Shown one piece after another: positions 1 to 7,508 of a DNA stretch of 11,732 bases. Numbering within the stretch: the stretch's first letter is position 1; the number at the start of each line of letters is the position of its first letter. A program made the translations under genes and the position numbers. The notes under the pieces were generated by a model that saw only the letters and a program-made list of their open reading frames with translations, did not search any database and was not told the origin of the DNA. This DNA is from Chlamydiia bacterium (GTDB lineage Bacteria; Chlamydiota; Chlamydiia; Chlamydiales; FEN-1388): positions 1-11,732 of the forward strand of contig JAHFTM010000005.1 in the NCBI GenBank assembly GCA_023269335.1, read 5' to 3'.

Positions 1-263
1 GTGACATCAGTAATTTCAACAAGAGCAGTACCTGAAATGATCTCTTTGTCCACGGGTGGATACTGAATGCGAGCTTCAGATAACAGATAAGCTCCAGTGC
101 AAATGAGAAGTGCGATCACGACTTTCTGCCACTGCACTCGGTACAATAAAAAGACTAAAGGAATAAAAAGATGGGGTGTGGGATGCAAAGCAAAACAGGT
201 TCCCAGATAGACAAAAAGAGCATAGAAAAGGGCTGGGTGGCGCTGCCAAAAAATCAAAAGCAT
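1..263 (-). CDS. comEC: ComEC/Rec2-like DNA-uptake channel protein, N-terminal fragment
   Basis: This is the 5' end of a minus-strand gene cut by the left edge of the window; about 87 residues are visible from an ATG at 263. The start reads MLLIFWQRHPALFYALFVYL and is followed by further hydrophobic stretches, giving two to three predicted membrane segments within roughly residues 10-66. Then comes SEARIQYPPVDKEIISGTALVEI, shortened here, which looks like the start of the extracytoplasmic domain found after the first helices of ComEC. ComEC family proteins form the inner-membrane channel that takes up single-stranded DNA during competence. An in-frame stop lies just upstream at 279-281, so the start cannot be much earlier, but no clear Shine-Dalgarno sequence precedes the ATG. 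It lies 97 nt downstream of the previous gene on the same strand. The family call rests on a remembered N-terminal pattern only; another polytopic membrane protein is possible. Confidence 0.55.
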   Translation of the reverse strand, partial: MLLIFWQRHPALFYALFVYLGTCFALHPTPHLFIPLVFLLYRVQWQKVVIALLICTGAYLLSEARIQYPPVDKEIISGTALVEITDV

Positions 264-360
264 TGCAATAAGAGCTATTCATGCCCGGGCCAGTTATGAC
301 CCGTGCACAAAAAATTAAACGAATTCAACTTCAAATAAGATCTCTTAACTATCAATTTTC

Positions 361-1368
361 TCAAAGATCTTTTGAAGTGTTTGGCTGAGTTTCCCCTTCA
401 GTCGGCTGAGAAATGAGAAAGGATTCCTCTTCAAAAGAGGACTCCTTCTTGTCTTGTCTTTTATTTTGAAACTCAACATCTGATTCTCTCGAATCCAAAG
501 AAGACTCATTATCTTCATTTCGAGAACCCTCTTCCCCTTCTTCACGAATAAAAAAGGCGCCACGATAAATTTCACTGTCACGAAGCCTTTGCAAATCATC
601 GCGAATAAGCGTTGTAGGAGGTGGGAGGACAGCTCTCACAATGGATGGCGGGTTCTGTGGATCACCTGCTGTAACAGGAGGCAAAGGCCTGTCAGCAGTC
701 TCTTTGGCACCCAAGAAACCTGCCCCTTGTGGCATTTTTCCAGTTTGATATCCCTCTTCTGCTTCAAGAGAAGCAGTCATCGCTAGCCCAGCCTGATACT
801 GCTGTATTTCTTCTTCAGTACGCGGCTCTTTCTCAGGACGAGCACCACCCTCTCTTCGCTGACGACGAAAACCGCGTCTGCGATCACGTCTTCTTTCTGC
901 ACGGCTATCAGTTGCTGCAGCTGCTGGATGACGGCTCTCACGAGGAGGGTAAGCCTCTTCTTTTTCCGTCTCTCCCACAACTTGAGGTTCCCGCTCCCTT
1001 TGCACTTCTTTAGCAGACTCTCTTCGCGTATCTTCTCGATAGTTTTTAGGAGGGGATTCTCTTGGCACATCCCGCTCTCGTTCTTTCTCTCGTCCGCCTC
1101 CAATTTTAACAGACCCCTCATGAACGGGAGTCTTCAAAACCATGCGCGGCTCTCTGACTTCTAAAATTTCATAATCGACCACGGGAACTAAAAATGGCTT
1201 GGGCCTTTCAAGCGATCTAAAGAAAAAGGCACTCCCAAAAGAGACAACCTCCACAGCATCTACAAAATGCTCTTCTTGACCAATGTTTTTGCTTGAACGA
1301 ATAACAAGTCTATAGCCTTCTCGGGCCGTAATAATAGTTTCAATAATTGGTTCTCTTGTAAAGTCCAC
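361..1368 (-). CDS. Conserved-looking chlamydial protein with charged disordered tail, unknown function
   Basis: A 335-residue protein starting at a GTG codon (1366-1368), preceded by AAAGGA about 9 nt upstream. Residues 1-95 look folded, with a regular mix of hydrophobic and charged residues (for example VDAVEVVSFGSAFFFRSLER at about 36-55 and a VDYEILEVREPRMVLK stretch at about 64-79). Residues 92-190 are extremely rich in Arg and Glu (GGREKERERD, then an Arg cluster around 156-172). The rest to the end is acidic, Pro- and Ser-rich and predicted disordered. There is no signal peptide or membrane segment. The N-terminal part resembles, from memory, a hypothetical protein encoded beside gapA in Chlamydia, so it is probably lineage-conserved. 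The Arg cluster could bind nucleic acid or ribosomes, but this is only inference. It lies 242 nt downstream of gapA on the same strand. Confidence 0.75.
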   Translation of the reverse strand: MDFTREPIIETIITAREGYRLVIRSSKNIGQEEHFVDAVEVVSFGSAFFFRSLERPKPFLVPVVDYEILEVREPRMVLKTPVHEGSVKIGGGREKERERDVPRESPPKNYREDTRRESAKEVQREREPQVVGETEKEEAYPPRESRHPAAAATDSRAERRRDRRRGFRRQRREGGARPEKEPRTEEEIQQYQAGLAMTASLEAEEGYQTGKMPQGAGFLGAKETADRPLPPVTAGDPQNPPSIVRAVLPPPTTLIRDDLQRLRDSEIYRGAFFIREEGEEGSRNEDNESSLDSRESDVEFQNKRQDKKESSFEEESFLISQPTEGETQPNTSKDL

Positions 1369-1431
1369 TGACGTATTCCTTTTTCACTAATGAGTTTCAT
1401 CTGACTCGGGACCTTGAAAATTTTTCACATT

Positions 1432-1462
1432 ATCTAACTCTATGACATCCAGTATGTTAGAT
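1432..1462. repeat. Small inverted repeat ATCTAAC / GTTAGAT upstream of the charged protein gene
   Basis: A 7-bp perfect inverted repeat, ATCTAAC at 1432-1438 and GTTAGAT at 1456-1462, separated by 17 nt. A third related TCTAAC lies near 1486. It sits 64 nt or more upstream of the GTG start at 1368. It could be an operator or a weak hairpin in the leader, but nothing else supports a function and such repeats occur by chance in AT-rich DNA. No convincing promoter could be placed in the 1369-1610 gap. Confidence 0.2.
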
Positions 1463-1610
1463 TGCATTCAAAGTTCTTACACTGTCTAACCCATTCTTTC
1501 TTAGATGGTTTTGCAATCACCCAAAGTTTTCGGGGTTTATCTCGTACAATGCAAGAAATCGAGTATAGCGCATTGGCAATCGGATAGAAAGTACTTTTTC
1601 TTACTTTTCG

Positions 1611-2624
<1,014 letters not shown>

Positions 2625-2804
2625 CTATAACCTCCTTCAGAAAAATAACTCTCGCAGATTACTTGTGAAATGAAAAAAAAGAAAGCAGGAAAAGAAAAAT
2701 TGTAGGGTATGGATGAAATGCAAGAGACAGCGATTGCCTGGCTCTTTGTAGCTGCTCCCAAGTCATTCACTATTGCTACCAACTCATCGACTACAAGTTC
2801 TGCC

Positions 2805-2833
2805 ATTCAAACACACACGCTTGCCCGCGTCAA
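2805..2833 (-). promoter_or_regulatory. Possible promoter for gapA
   Basis: On the minus strand TTGACG (2828-2833) matches the -35 consensus at five of six positions. After a 17-nt spacer, TTGAAT (2805-2810) matches the -10 consensus at four of six. It would give a leader of about 175 nt before gapA. The gap between the broken paralog and gapA (2625-2903) otherwise shows no convincing gene. Assignment is by consensus only and is weak. Confidence 0.25.
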
Positions 2834-2903
2834 GTCTACGCACTCGAAAAGTTTTTTGTTCTCTCATTAGGAAGGACTTTTGCGTAAAAGTATGCTTGTA
2901 TCA

Positions 2904-3505
2904 TCACGTGGGTCGCGTACCATATGAGCCCGCAAGCATGTTATGGGCTTTTTGTTTATCAAAAATTAATGAAAACTTGGCTATGTCCAAGTCAATCATT
3001 TTTCGTATTTGTTCAATTTCTTTTGGTGTAGCCAACCGCATGCTCATATTGGCATCCTTAAGCCACACATCAGTGAATGCACAACTATGGCCTAAGTCTT
3101 TTTCTAACAGCAATTGAGTGAACTCATACCCTTGGACTCCACCTATCCAAGAAAAAGACATCTTCGACACATATCCAAACAGTAAACCAGGAGAAGGGTC
3201 CCAGGAGTAACTACTTCTGCCAGAGTTGAAATAATAGCTGTTCGCTTGATAGGCTACAACTTGACCTGCAAATAGAGAGACATCACCCATATATTAATGG
3301 GTGTTAATTCTTCCACATAATCAGCTATTATTTGAATGAGTTCATCTGGCAGACCAACAGATTTTTGCGATAGTTCCTGACGAATACAAGCATCTCGCCT
3401 TACTTGAATCGAAGCACTGCTACTGGGTGAAATTTCAAGCTTTCGTGTCGCATCTATCAACGATGTATCATCACTGCGTATAGTTGAGGGGACTAATGGC
3501 GCCAT
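2904..3505 (-). pseudogene. Frameshifted paralog of the neighbouring unknown protein (4025-4723)
   Basis: Two overlapping reading frames together match the intact neighbour from end to end. The 5' part (3505 to about 3290) encodes MAPLVPSTIRSDDTSLID onward to LPDELIQIIADYVEELTPIN, matching MGPLGLATIRREDTSLIE and MPQDVVQIIADYAADLTP of the neighbour. The 3' part (about 3290 to 2904) encodes FAGQVVAYQANS, then GLLFGYVSK, then MRLATPKEIEQIRKMI, matching FAGRVVAWAQRL, DLSFGYVQK and MRLASQEELQQIRKAI. Between TGGG and the shared TTTGCAGGT this copy is one base shorter than the neighbour, near 3286-3292. Restoring the base gives about 200 residues against 232, the difference being a Ser-rich insertion present only in the neighbour. 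An upstream ATG at 3517 is also open, but alignment favours 3505. Unless frameshifting rescues it, only a truncated protein of about 83 residues is made. Function is unknown. Confidence 0.75.
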
Positions 3506-3630
3506 AATTTTCCACATTTAAATTAATAAATTTATATAACTTTAAATTAGACTACAAAGATTTAATAATATTTCACAACTACAAAAAATGGCTCAGAAAT
3601 GTCAGATAAGAAATCTAACATCTATTTCAT

Positions 3631-3690
3631 AAATAAAATCATGATAAATTAGGGCATAAAAAAAGCGCAGTGAATATGAAAATTCAGTGG
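3631..3690. repeat. Diverged direct repeat of the rplQ terminator region
   Basis: This segment matches 4801-4860. The first 39 positions differ at only two bases, including the run of seven A and the AGCGCA start of the terminator hairpin. The rest has mismatches and a one-base shift, so the hairpin arms no longer pair well (gaat/attc remains, the GC-rich base is lost). It lies upstream of the broken paralog just as the intact copy lies upstream of the intact paralog, showing that terminator and gene were duplicated together. It probably no longer terminates efficiently. Confidence 0.8.
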
Positions 3691-3752
3691 TAAATGTTCA
3701 CCTTACCTCTTACCTCATATCAAACTAAGCCATAGAACAAAAAGAGCTACAA

Positions 3753-3896
3753 AACAGGATATTAGGATCGGCTACGCCGGCAAGATAGACTCCCAAGCTA
3801 TTTTTGTACTCTTTTGGTGATCTTTTATTTTGTCCATAAACCCAAAGTAAGTGTCCTCCATTATCCTGCCGGCGTAGCCGATCCTAATATCCTGTT
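3753..3896. mobile_element. 144-bp element with long inverted-repeat ends (MITE-like)
   Basis: The left arm 3753-3782 (AACAGGATATTAGG, then ATCGGCTACGCCGGCA) and the right arm 3867-3896 are perfect inverted complements over 30 bp. After one mismatch the pairing continues for four more bases (GATA at 3784-3787 with TATC at 3862-3865, the exact end being uncertain by a base). The central 70-odd nt contain no open frame of note. Each arm holds the nested palindrome CGGC-TAC-GCCG. The size, the long terminal repeats and the lack of coding potential fit a non-autonomous miniature inverted-repeat element. No clear target-site duplication is visible at the edges, and no transposase gene is in the window. 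It could instead be a large hairpin acting on RNA. It lies between the two paralogs. The rest of 3518-4024 is AT-rich and, apart from this element and the terminator-derived repeat, shows nothing recognisable. Confidence 0.55.
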
Positions 3897-4024
3897 ATAT
3901 TGCTAAAAACCCTGTAAATCTTGTGAGTTGCTTACCTAGTTTTTCTACTAAGCTGTAAAACACTCGTTAACATTTACTTGTACCCTGCTGCTGTATCTTT
4001 ACAATACCCACGTAGGAATTCAGG

Positions 4025-4723
4025 TTATATGTGGCTTAAACCATCGAGCACTTTATAGTTACTTTCTTCATCATAGTGCCCTACAAACGAGGCCTTATCC
4101 GAAGCAATAGCCTTTCGTATTTGTTGAAGCTCTTCTTGGCTAGCAAGTCGCATTGTTATCTTTAATTTCGCAAGCGTCCTGTCGTTGAGAATAGTAGTGG
4201 AGCCAATAGGAGATTCATGCAAACGTCTGTTTGATACCAAGTGAAGCATAAAAAAATAACTCTCACCTTCAAAAGTAGTAACCCTCTTCTGCACATATCC
4301 AAACGATAAATCAGAAGTGGAATTCAATATGTAGCTGTGTCTACCCTCGTCGTAACAAGTTAGTCGCTGGGCCCATGCAACAACTCGACCTGCAAATGGA
4401 GAGGCTTCATCCCATTTATTAATTGGTGTTAATATTGCCATTGTTACATCGTTTACGTGCGCTGCACTTGATGAGCTTGTACTGCTTGATGAGCTACCAG
4501 AACTACTTACTGGCATAGGAGTTAAATCTGCCGCATAGTCGGCTATTATTTGAACCACATCTTGTGGCATGCTGACAGACGTAGCTGATAGAACTTCACG
4601 CAAACAAGCTTCTAGTGCTACTTGAGTGATAGCATTGTCACGTGGTGCAATTGCAAGCTTTTGTGTCTCCTCTATCAAAGATGTATCTTCTCTTCGTATA
4701 GTTGCAAGTCCTAATGGCCCCAT
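4025..4723 (-). CDS. Unknown protein with LPxEL-type helix motif and Ser-rich linker
   Basis: A 232-residue soluble protein of a family I do not recognise. The ATG at 4723 follows AGAGGGG. Residues 1-69 are largely helical and end with SVSMPQDVVQIIADYAADLTP (49-69). In the paralog this reads LPDELIQIIADYV, a pattern loosely like the first helix of F-box domains, which is suggestive only. Residues 73-86 are almost pure Ser. Residues 101-232 appear to form a second domain (INKWDEASPFAGRVV, FGYVQK, then the helix ASQEELQQIRKAIASDKASF). There is no signal peptide or membrane segment. A frameshifted paralog follows 0.5 kb downstream. The gene sits just after the ribosomal operon terminator, a junction that goes straight to gapA in Chlamydia, so it is likely accessory. 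A host-interaction role in an amoeba symbiont is possible but unproven. Confidence 0.7.
   Translation of the reverse strand: MGPLGLATIRREDTSLIEETQKLAIAPRDNAITQVALEACLREVLSATSVSMPQDVVQIIADYAADLTPMPVSSSGSSSSSTSSSSAAHVNDVTMAILTPINKWDEASPFAGRVVAWAQRLTCYDEGRHSYILNSTSDLSFGYVQKRVTTFEGESYFFMLHLVSNRRLHESPIGSTTILNDRTLAKLKITMRLASQEELQQIRKAIASDKASFVGHYDEESNYKVLDGLSHI
4424..4516 (-). repeat. Ser-rich 31-codon insertion between LTP direct repeats
   Basis: Residues 70-100 of the intact paralog lie between two Leu-Thr-Pro copies (67-69 and 98-100), encoded on the minus strand by TTAACTCC and TTAACACC. The broken paralog has a single LTPIN at this place and lacks the segment. The tract is built from AGC/AGT/TCA serine codons with internal repetition (GATGAGCT appears twice on the plus strand). 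It could be a slippage expansion in this copy or a loss by recombination between the short repeats in the other. Confidence 0.6.
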
Positions 4724-4749
4724 AACCCCTCTTTATTTAAAGATTAAAC

Positions 4750-4778
4750 ATTGTACAAAACTTTGTATTATTTTAGCC
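4750..4778 (-). promoter_or_regulatory. Possible promoter for the intact unknown gene
   Basis: On the minus strand TACAAT (4750-4755) is a good -10 match, about 26 nt upstream of the ATG, in an AT-rich stretch downstream of the rplQ terminator. The hexamer at -35 distance (GGCTAA, 4773-4778) is poor. A separate promoter is expected because the terminator isolates this gene from the ribosomal operon, but the exact site is uncertain. Confidence 0.25.
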
Positions 4779-4827
4779 ATTTTAATACTAACTCACAACT
4801 AAATAAAATCGTGATAAATTACGGCAT

Positions 4828-4862
4828 AAAAAAAGCGCACCGAATTTGATATTCAGTGCGCT
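4828..4862 (-). terminator. Rho-independent terminator of the ribosomal/rpoA operon
   Basis: Read on the minus strand, AGCGCACTGAAT, a 5-nt loop, and ATTCGGTGCGCT form a 12-bp stem with one mismatch, followed immediately by seven T. It lies 59 nt after the rplQ stop codon, so it ends the S13-S11-alpha-L17 transcript. A decayed copy occurs at 3631-3690. Confidence 0.9.
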
Positions 4863-4921
4863 CTCAGATACAAGCGATAAAACCTGCAAAGCAAGCACAG
4901 ACTAAAGCCTACGCTACTTCA

Positions 4922-5353
4922 TTATGCAGGAAGATATTCGATGATGCATGTTTGCGCATTGTCACCAACGCGACGTTCAGCAATACGGACAATGCGTGTA
5001 TATCCGCCTTGTCTTGTTGCAAAACGTGGTCCTAGCACATCAAACAGCTTATTGATGACCAAACGATCTCCATTATAAGCTGACTTGTCGCCTTGCTTTG
5101 CAGCGCGGGCTTCTTTACCAGTAAGCTCATTGAATCGAATCATCATCTCTGCAATCGCTCGTCGCTTTGTATGCAGTGTGTTCTTTTTTGCCAGCGTGAT
5201 CATCTGATCTGCAAATCGGCGAAGCTCTTTTGCTTTTTGCGTCGTTGTCACCATTCGCTCATTTTGAATGAGTGATTTCAACATATTGGCAAACATACAA
5301 CGTCTGTGCGATGTTGTACGGCTTAATTTACAACTTTTCTTTGCGTGTCTCAT
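4922..5353 (-). CDS. rplQ: 50S ribosomal protein L17
   Basis: A 143-residue protein with the L17 N-terminus [20 protein letters not shown], then [26 protein letters not shown] and shorter conserved blocks ([19 protein letters not shown] and IIEYLPA at the C-terminus). L17 is a large-subunit protein near the peptide exit tunnel. Length is in the usual bacterial range (about 115-145). AGGAAG lies 11 nt before the ATG. It follows rpoA by 59 nt and is the last gene before the operon terminator, the standard bacterial position. Confidence 0.96.
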   Translation of the reverse strand: MRHAKKSCKLSRTTSHRRCMFANMLKSLIQNERMVTTTQKAKELRRFADQMITLAKKNTLHTKRRAIAEMMIRFNELTGKEARAAKQGDKSAYNGDRLVINKLFDVLGPRFATRQGGYTRIVRIAERRVGDNAQTCIIEYLPA

Positions 5354-5412
5354 GACTAAATAAACTTCCTATTTCGCGTAAATGCTCACGGGCGTCTTGC
5401 AGTGAACAGTTA

Positions 5413-6519
5413 CTATTTCTTTTTTTCTTTTGTTGATCTTTTCACATCGGTAAGTTCTTTCACTTTATCCTTCACATTGTCCGGATTGATCCCGAAATTA
5501 ATAAGATCCATACCCAAACCAAGATTCATCTCAAAAAGCTTGGCTTTAATTTCATTCAGTGATTTTTTACCAAAATTTCTGAACTCTAACATTCTCTTTT
5601 CAGGAATACAGACAAGCTCTGCAATCGTATCAATATTTGCAGATGCAAGACAATTCGTAGACCTAACTGAAAGTTCGATTTCATCAATTCTAAGAAGCAA
5701 TTTATCAAGAAGCTCGTCATCATCTGAACGATGTTGTCTGGACTCTTGATCAAAAATTAAATCCGCAGCATTCACCTGATGTAAAATATCCAAGTTTTTG
5801 ATTGCAATTTGTGCTGCAAATGAAAGTGCTTCTACTGGCGTTAATCTACCATCTGTTGTTACTTCGATAACTAAACGATCATAATCGGTATCTTGTCCAA
5901 CACGTGTATTTTCAACAAAGTAATTCACAAGTCTAACAGGAGAGAAGCTCGTATCTATAACGATCTCATCCATCATCTTGTTCGGTATAATATGTCTCTC
6001 AGATGAGACATAACCACGTCCATAGCCTACACGCAGGTCTATTTGACGCTTCATCGGCTTTGTCACAGTCAATATGTGAAGTTGTGGATTAACAATCTCA
6101 AACACATCTTCAGGTATAATATCACCAAATGTAATCTTCACCTGGCCGTTGTTCTTATCAAGATCACTTTGTGAAACATCGATCATTGACGTCATAATCC
6201 TTGGATCGCGATTATATTCAATATCTTCAGTTGGAAGACAACGTAACAATGCGCCCTTAAGATTTAAGACTATGTTTGTCATGTCTTCTGCAATACCATC
6301 AATCGCCATAAATTCATGTGGAACCCCTTCAATTCGTACGGAAATGATTCCTGGGGTTTCAAGCGATGAAAGTAGTATGCGCCTGACCGCATTGCCGATA
6401 CTATGGCCGATAATACGTTCAAACGGCTCTGCAAAAAAACGTGCGAACGTATTTGTTGCACTTTCTTCGTCAACAAGTATCTTACGGGGCTTTTCAATTC
6501 TGCCGAAATTCACCAGCAT
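5413..6519 (-). CDS. rpoA: DNA-directed RNA polymerase subunit alpha
   Basis: About 368 residues. The N-terminal dimerisation domain (to about 235) shows FAEPFERIIGHSIGNAVRRI and LLSSLETPGIISVRIEGVPH followed by EFMAIDGIAEDMTNIVLNLK; it nucleates assembly with the beta subunits. After a linker rich in acidic residues, the C-terminal domain (about 275-335) carries ELSVRSTNCLASANIDTIAE and FRNFGKKSLNEIKAKL, the helix-hairpin-helix unit that contacts promoter UP elements and activators. A Lys-rich tail follows. An in-frame GTG at 6528 would add three residues, but GGAGAGG is placed correctly only for the ATG at 6519, so that start is preferred. It lies between rpsK and rplQ; the rpsD gene found here in many bacteria is absent. 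Confidence 0.97.
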   Translation of the reverse strand: MLVNFGRIEKPRKILVDEESATNTFARFFAEPFERIIGHSIGNAVRRILLSSLETPGIISVRIEGVPHEFMAIDGIAEDMTNIVLNLKGALLRCLPTEDIEYNRDPRIMTSMIDVSQSDLDKNNGQVKITFGDIIPEDVFEIVNPQLHILTVTKPMKRQIDLRVGYGRGYVSSERHIIPNKMMDEIVIDTSFSPVRLVNYFVENTRVGQDTDYDRLVIEVTTDGRLTPVEALSFAAQIAIKNLDILHQVNAADLIFDQESRQHRSDDDELLDKLLLRIDEIELSVRSTNCLASANIDTIAELVCIPEKRMLEFRNFGKKSLNEIKAKLFEMNLGLGMDLINFGINPDNVKDKVKELTDVKRSTKEKKK

Positions 6520-6552
6520 GAGGGTCACCTCTCCAATTAGTTGTTCGTAAAC

Positions 6553-6972
6553 TTATACTCGACGGCGCTTACGAGGGCGGCAGCCGTTATGAGGAACTGG
6601 GGTATTGTCACGAATACAAGTGACCGCAAGACCAGCACTAAGAAGTCCGCGAACAGCAGGCTCACGCCCTGCTCCAGGACCCTTTAAATTCACTTCAACT
6701 TCTCTCATACCAAGCGCCATGGCAAGCTTTGCAGCATCTTGAGCTGCTACTGTAGCAGCAAAAGCTGAAGACTTTCTCGATCCGGAATAGCCAGATTTGC
6801 CAGCAGATGACCAGGCAACAACATGTCCTGACGGGTCTGTGATAGCGATAATCGTGTTATTGAATGTTGCTTGTACAAAAACAATTCCAATTGGGACATT
6901 ACGTGCTACACGCTTTTTTGTTTTGGTCCCCTTTTTAACTGGCGCAGTTGTTTGTTGCTTATTCGTACTCAA
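6553..6972 (-). CDS. rpsK: 30S ribosomal protein S11
   Basis: A 139-residue protein with the S11 signatures [38 protein letters not shown] and the C-terminal [20 protein letters not shown]11 sits on the small-subunit platform and contacts 16S rRNA near the E site. The start codon is TTG (6970-6972), preceded by AGAGG seven nt upstream; no ATG or GTG gives an acceptable full-length start. The Lys/Thr-rich first 20 residues are a normal variable tail. It follows rpsM by 35 nt and precedes rpoA. Confidence 0.96.
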   Translation of the reverse strand: MSTNKQQTTAPVKKGTKTKKRVARNVPIGIVFVQATFNNTIIAITDPSGHVVAWSSAGKSGYSGSRKSSAFAATVAAQDAAKLAMALGMREVEVNLKGPGAGREPAVRGLLSAGLAVTCIRDNTPVPHNGCRPRKRRRV

Positions 6973-7007
6973 TGGACAACCTCTCTCATCTTAATAAATT
7001 ACTGTGC

Positions 7008-7388
7008 TTACATTTTTGGTGCTGCTTTTTTGCCAGCTACTGTCTTACGAGGACCTTTTCGTGTTCTAGAATTTGTTCTAGTCCTTTGACCTCTAACGGG
7101 AAGTCCCAAACGGTGACGGATCCCACGATAACAATGAATTCCCACTAAACGCTTAATGTTGTTTTGAACTTGTCTTCTCAAATCCCCTTCAACCATATAG
7201 TCAGATTGAATAATTGCATTTAAACGTCCGATATCATCAGCCGAAAGCTGATGAGCTCTCAGTACTGGATTCAGCTTTAATTTTTTAACTATCTCTTGCG
7301 CTACGTTTGGTCCTATTCCATATATGTAGGTAAGGCTTACCTCTATCTTCTTATTGTCTGGAATATCGACACCTACTACTCGAGGCAT
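7008..7388 (-). CDS. rpsM: 30S ribosomal protein S13
   Basis: A 126-residue protein starting MPRVVGVDIPDNKKIEVSLT, with the helix-two-turn-helix region YIYGIGPNVAQEIVKKL and the rRNA-binding C-terminus RGIRHRLGLPVRGQRTRTNS followed by RTRKGPRK. S13 lies in the head of the small subunit and contacts the P-site tRNA. The open frame extends upstream to 7451, but those residues are hydrophobic and unlike S13, and CAGGAG sits just before the ATG at 7388, so this start is chosen. The 120-nt gap to secY is the longest in the cluster and lacks infA and rpmJ; a possible promoter lies there. Confidence 0.97.
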   Translation of the reverse strand: MPRVVGVDIPDNKKIEVSLTYIYGIGPNVAQEIVKKLKLNPVLRAHQLSADDIGRLNAIIQSDYMVEGDLRRQVQNNIKRLVGIHCYRGIRHRLGLPVRGQRTRTNSRTRKGPRKTVAGKKAAPKM

Positions 7389-7418
7389 TTTGCTCTCCTG
7401 ATCTAAAAATATCCAAAA

Positions 7419-7448
7419 ATTGTAACTAAAAAGTGCAATTTCTTGCAA
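7419..7448 (-). promoter_or_regulatory. Possible internal promoter ahead of rpsM
   Basis: On the minus strand TTGCAA (7443-7448) and TACAAT (7419-7424) are separated by 18 nt, about 31 nt upstream of the rpsM ATG. The -10 matches consensus at five of six bases and the -35 at four. It lies in the only sizeable gap of the cluster, so the S13-S11-alpha-L17 genes may be transcribed separately as well as by read-through from secY. Confidence 0.35.
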
Positions 7449-7508
7449 CAATTTCTACTGAAGAACCACTCTTCACAAAAGTGGCTCCTTAACTCTTAAC
7501 TATATGCA

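Noticed and set aside
76..282. 68-codon minus-strand open frame starting MNSSYCNAF
   Set aside because: It overlaps the alternative frame that encodes a hydrophobic, ComEC-like N-terminus continuing past the left edge; its own translation has no family-like pattern and it ends inside that gene.
345..1164. Several open frames opposite or overlapping the Arg/Glu-rich protein gene
   Set aside because: They are shadows produced by the biased codon use of the charged gene; none has a ribosome-binding site or recognisable product.
2711..2869. Plus-strand frame starting MDEMQETAIAWLF in the gap before gapA
   Set aside because: No ribosome-binding site, opposite to all neighbours, and lies antisense to the equally doubtful minus-strand frame.
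2904..3505. Programmed ribosomal frameshifting in the broken paralog
   Set aside because: No long slippery run is present at the shift site (only ATATGGGTG) and no clear stimulatory structure was seen; a simple one-base deletion explains it better.
7389..7451. Upstream extension of rpsM by 21 codons
   Set aside because: The extra residues are unlike S13 and the Shine-Dalgarno sequence directly precedes the internal ATG at 7388.
7466..7484. CCACT / AGTGG hairpin after secY as a terminator
   Set aside because: Stem of only five pairs with a nine-base loop and no T run.
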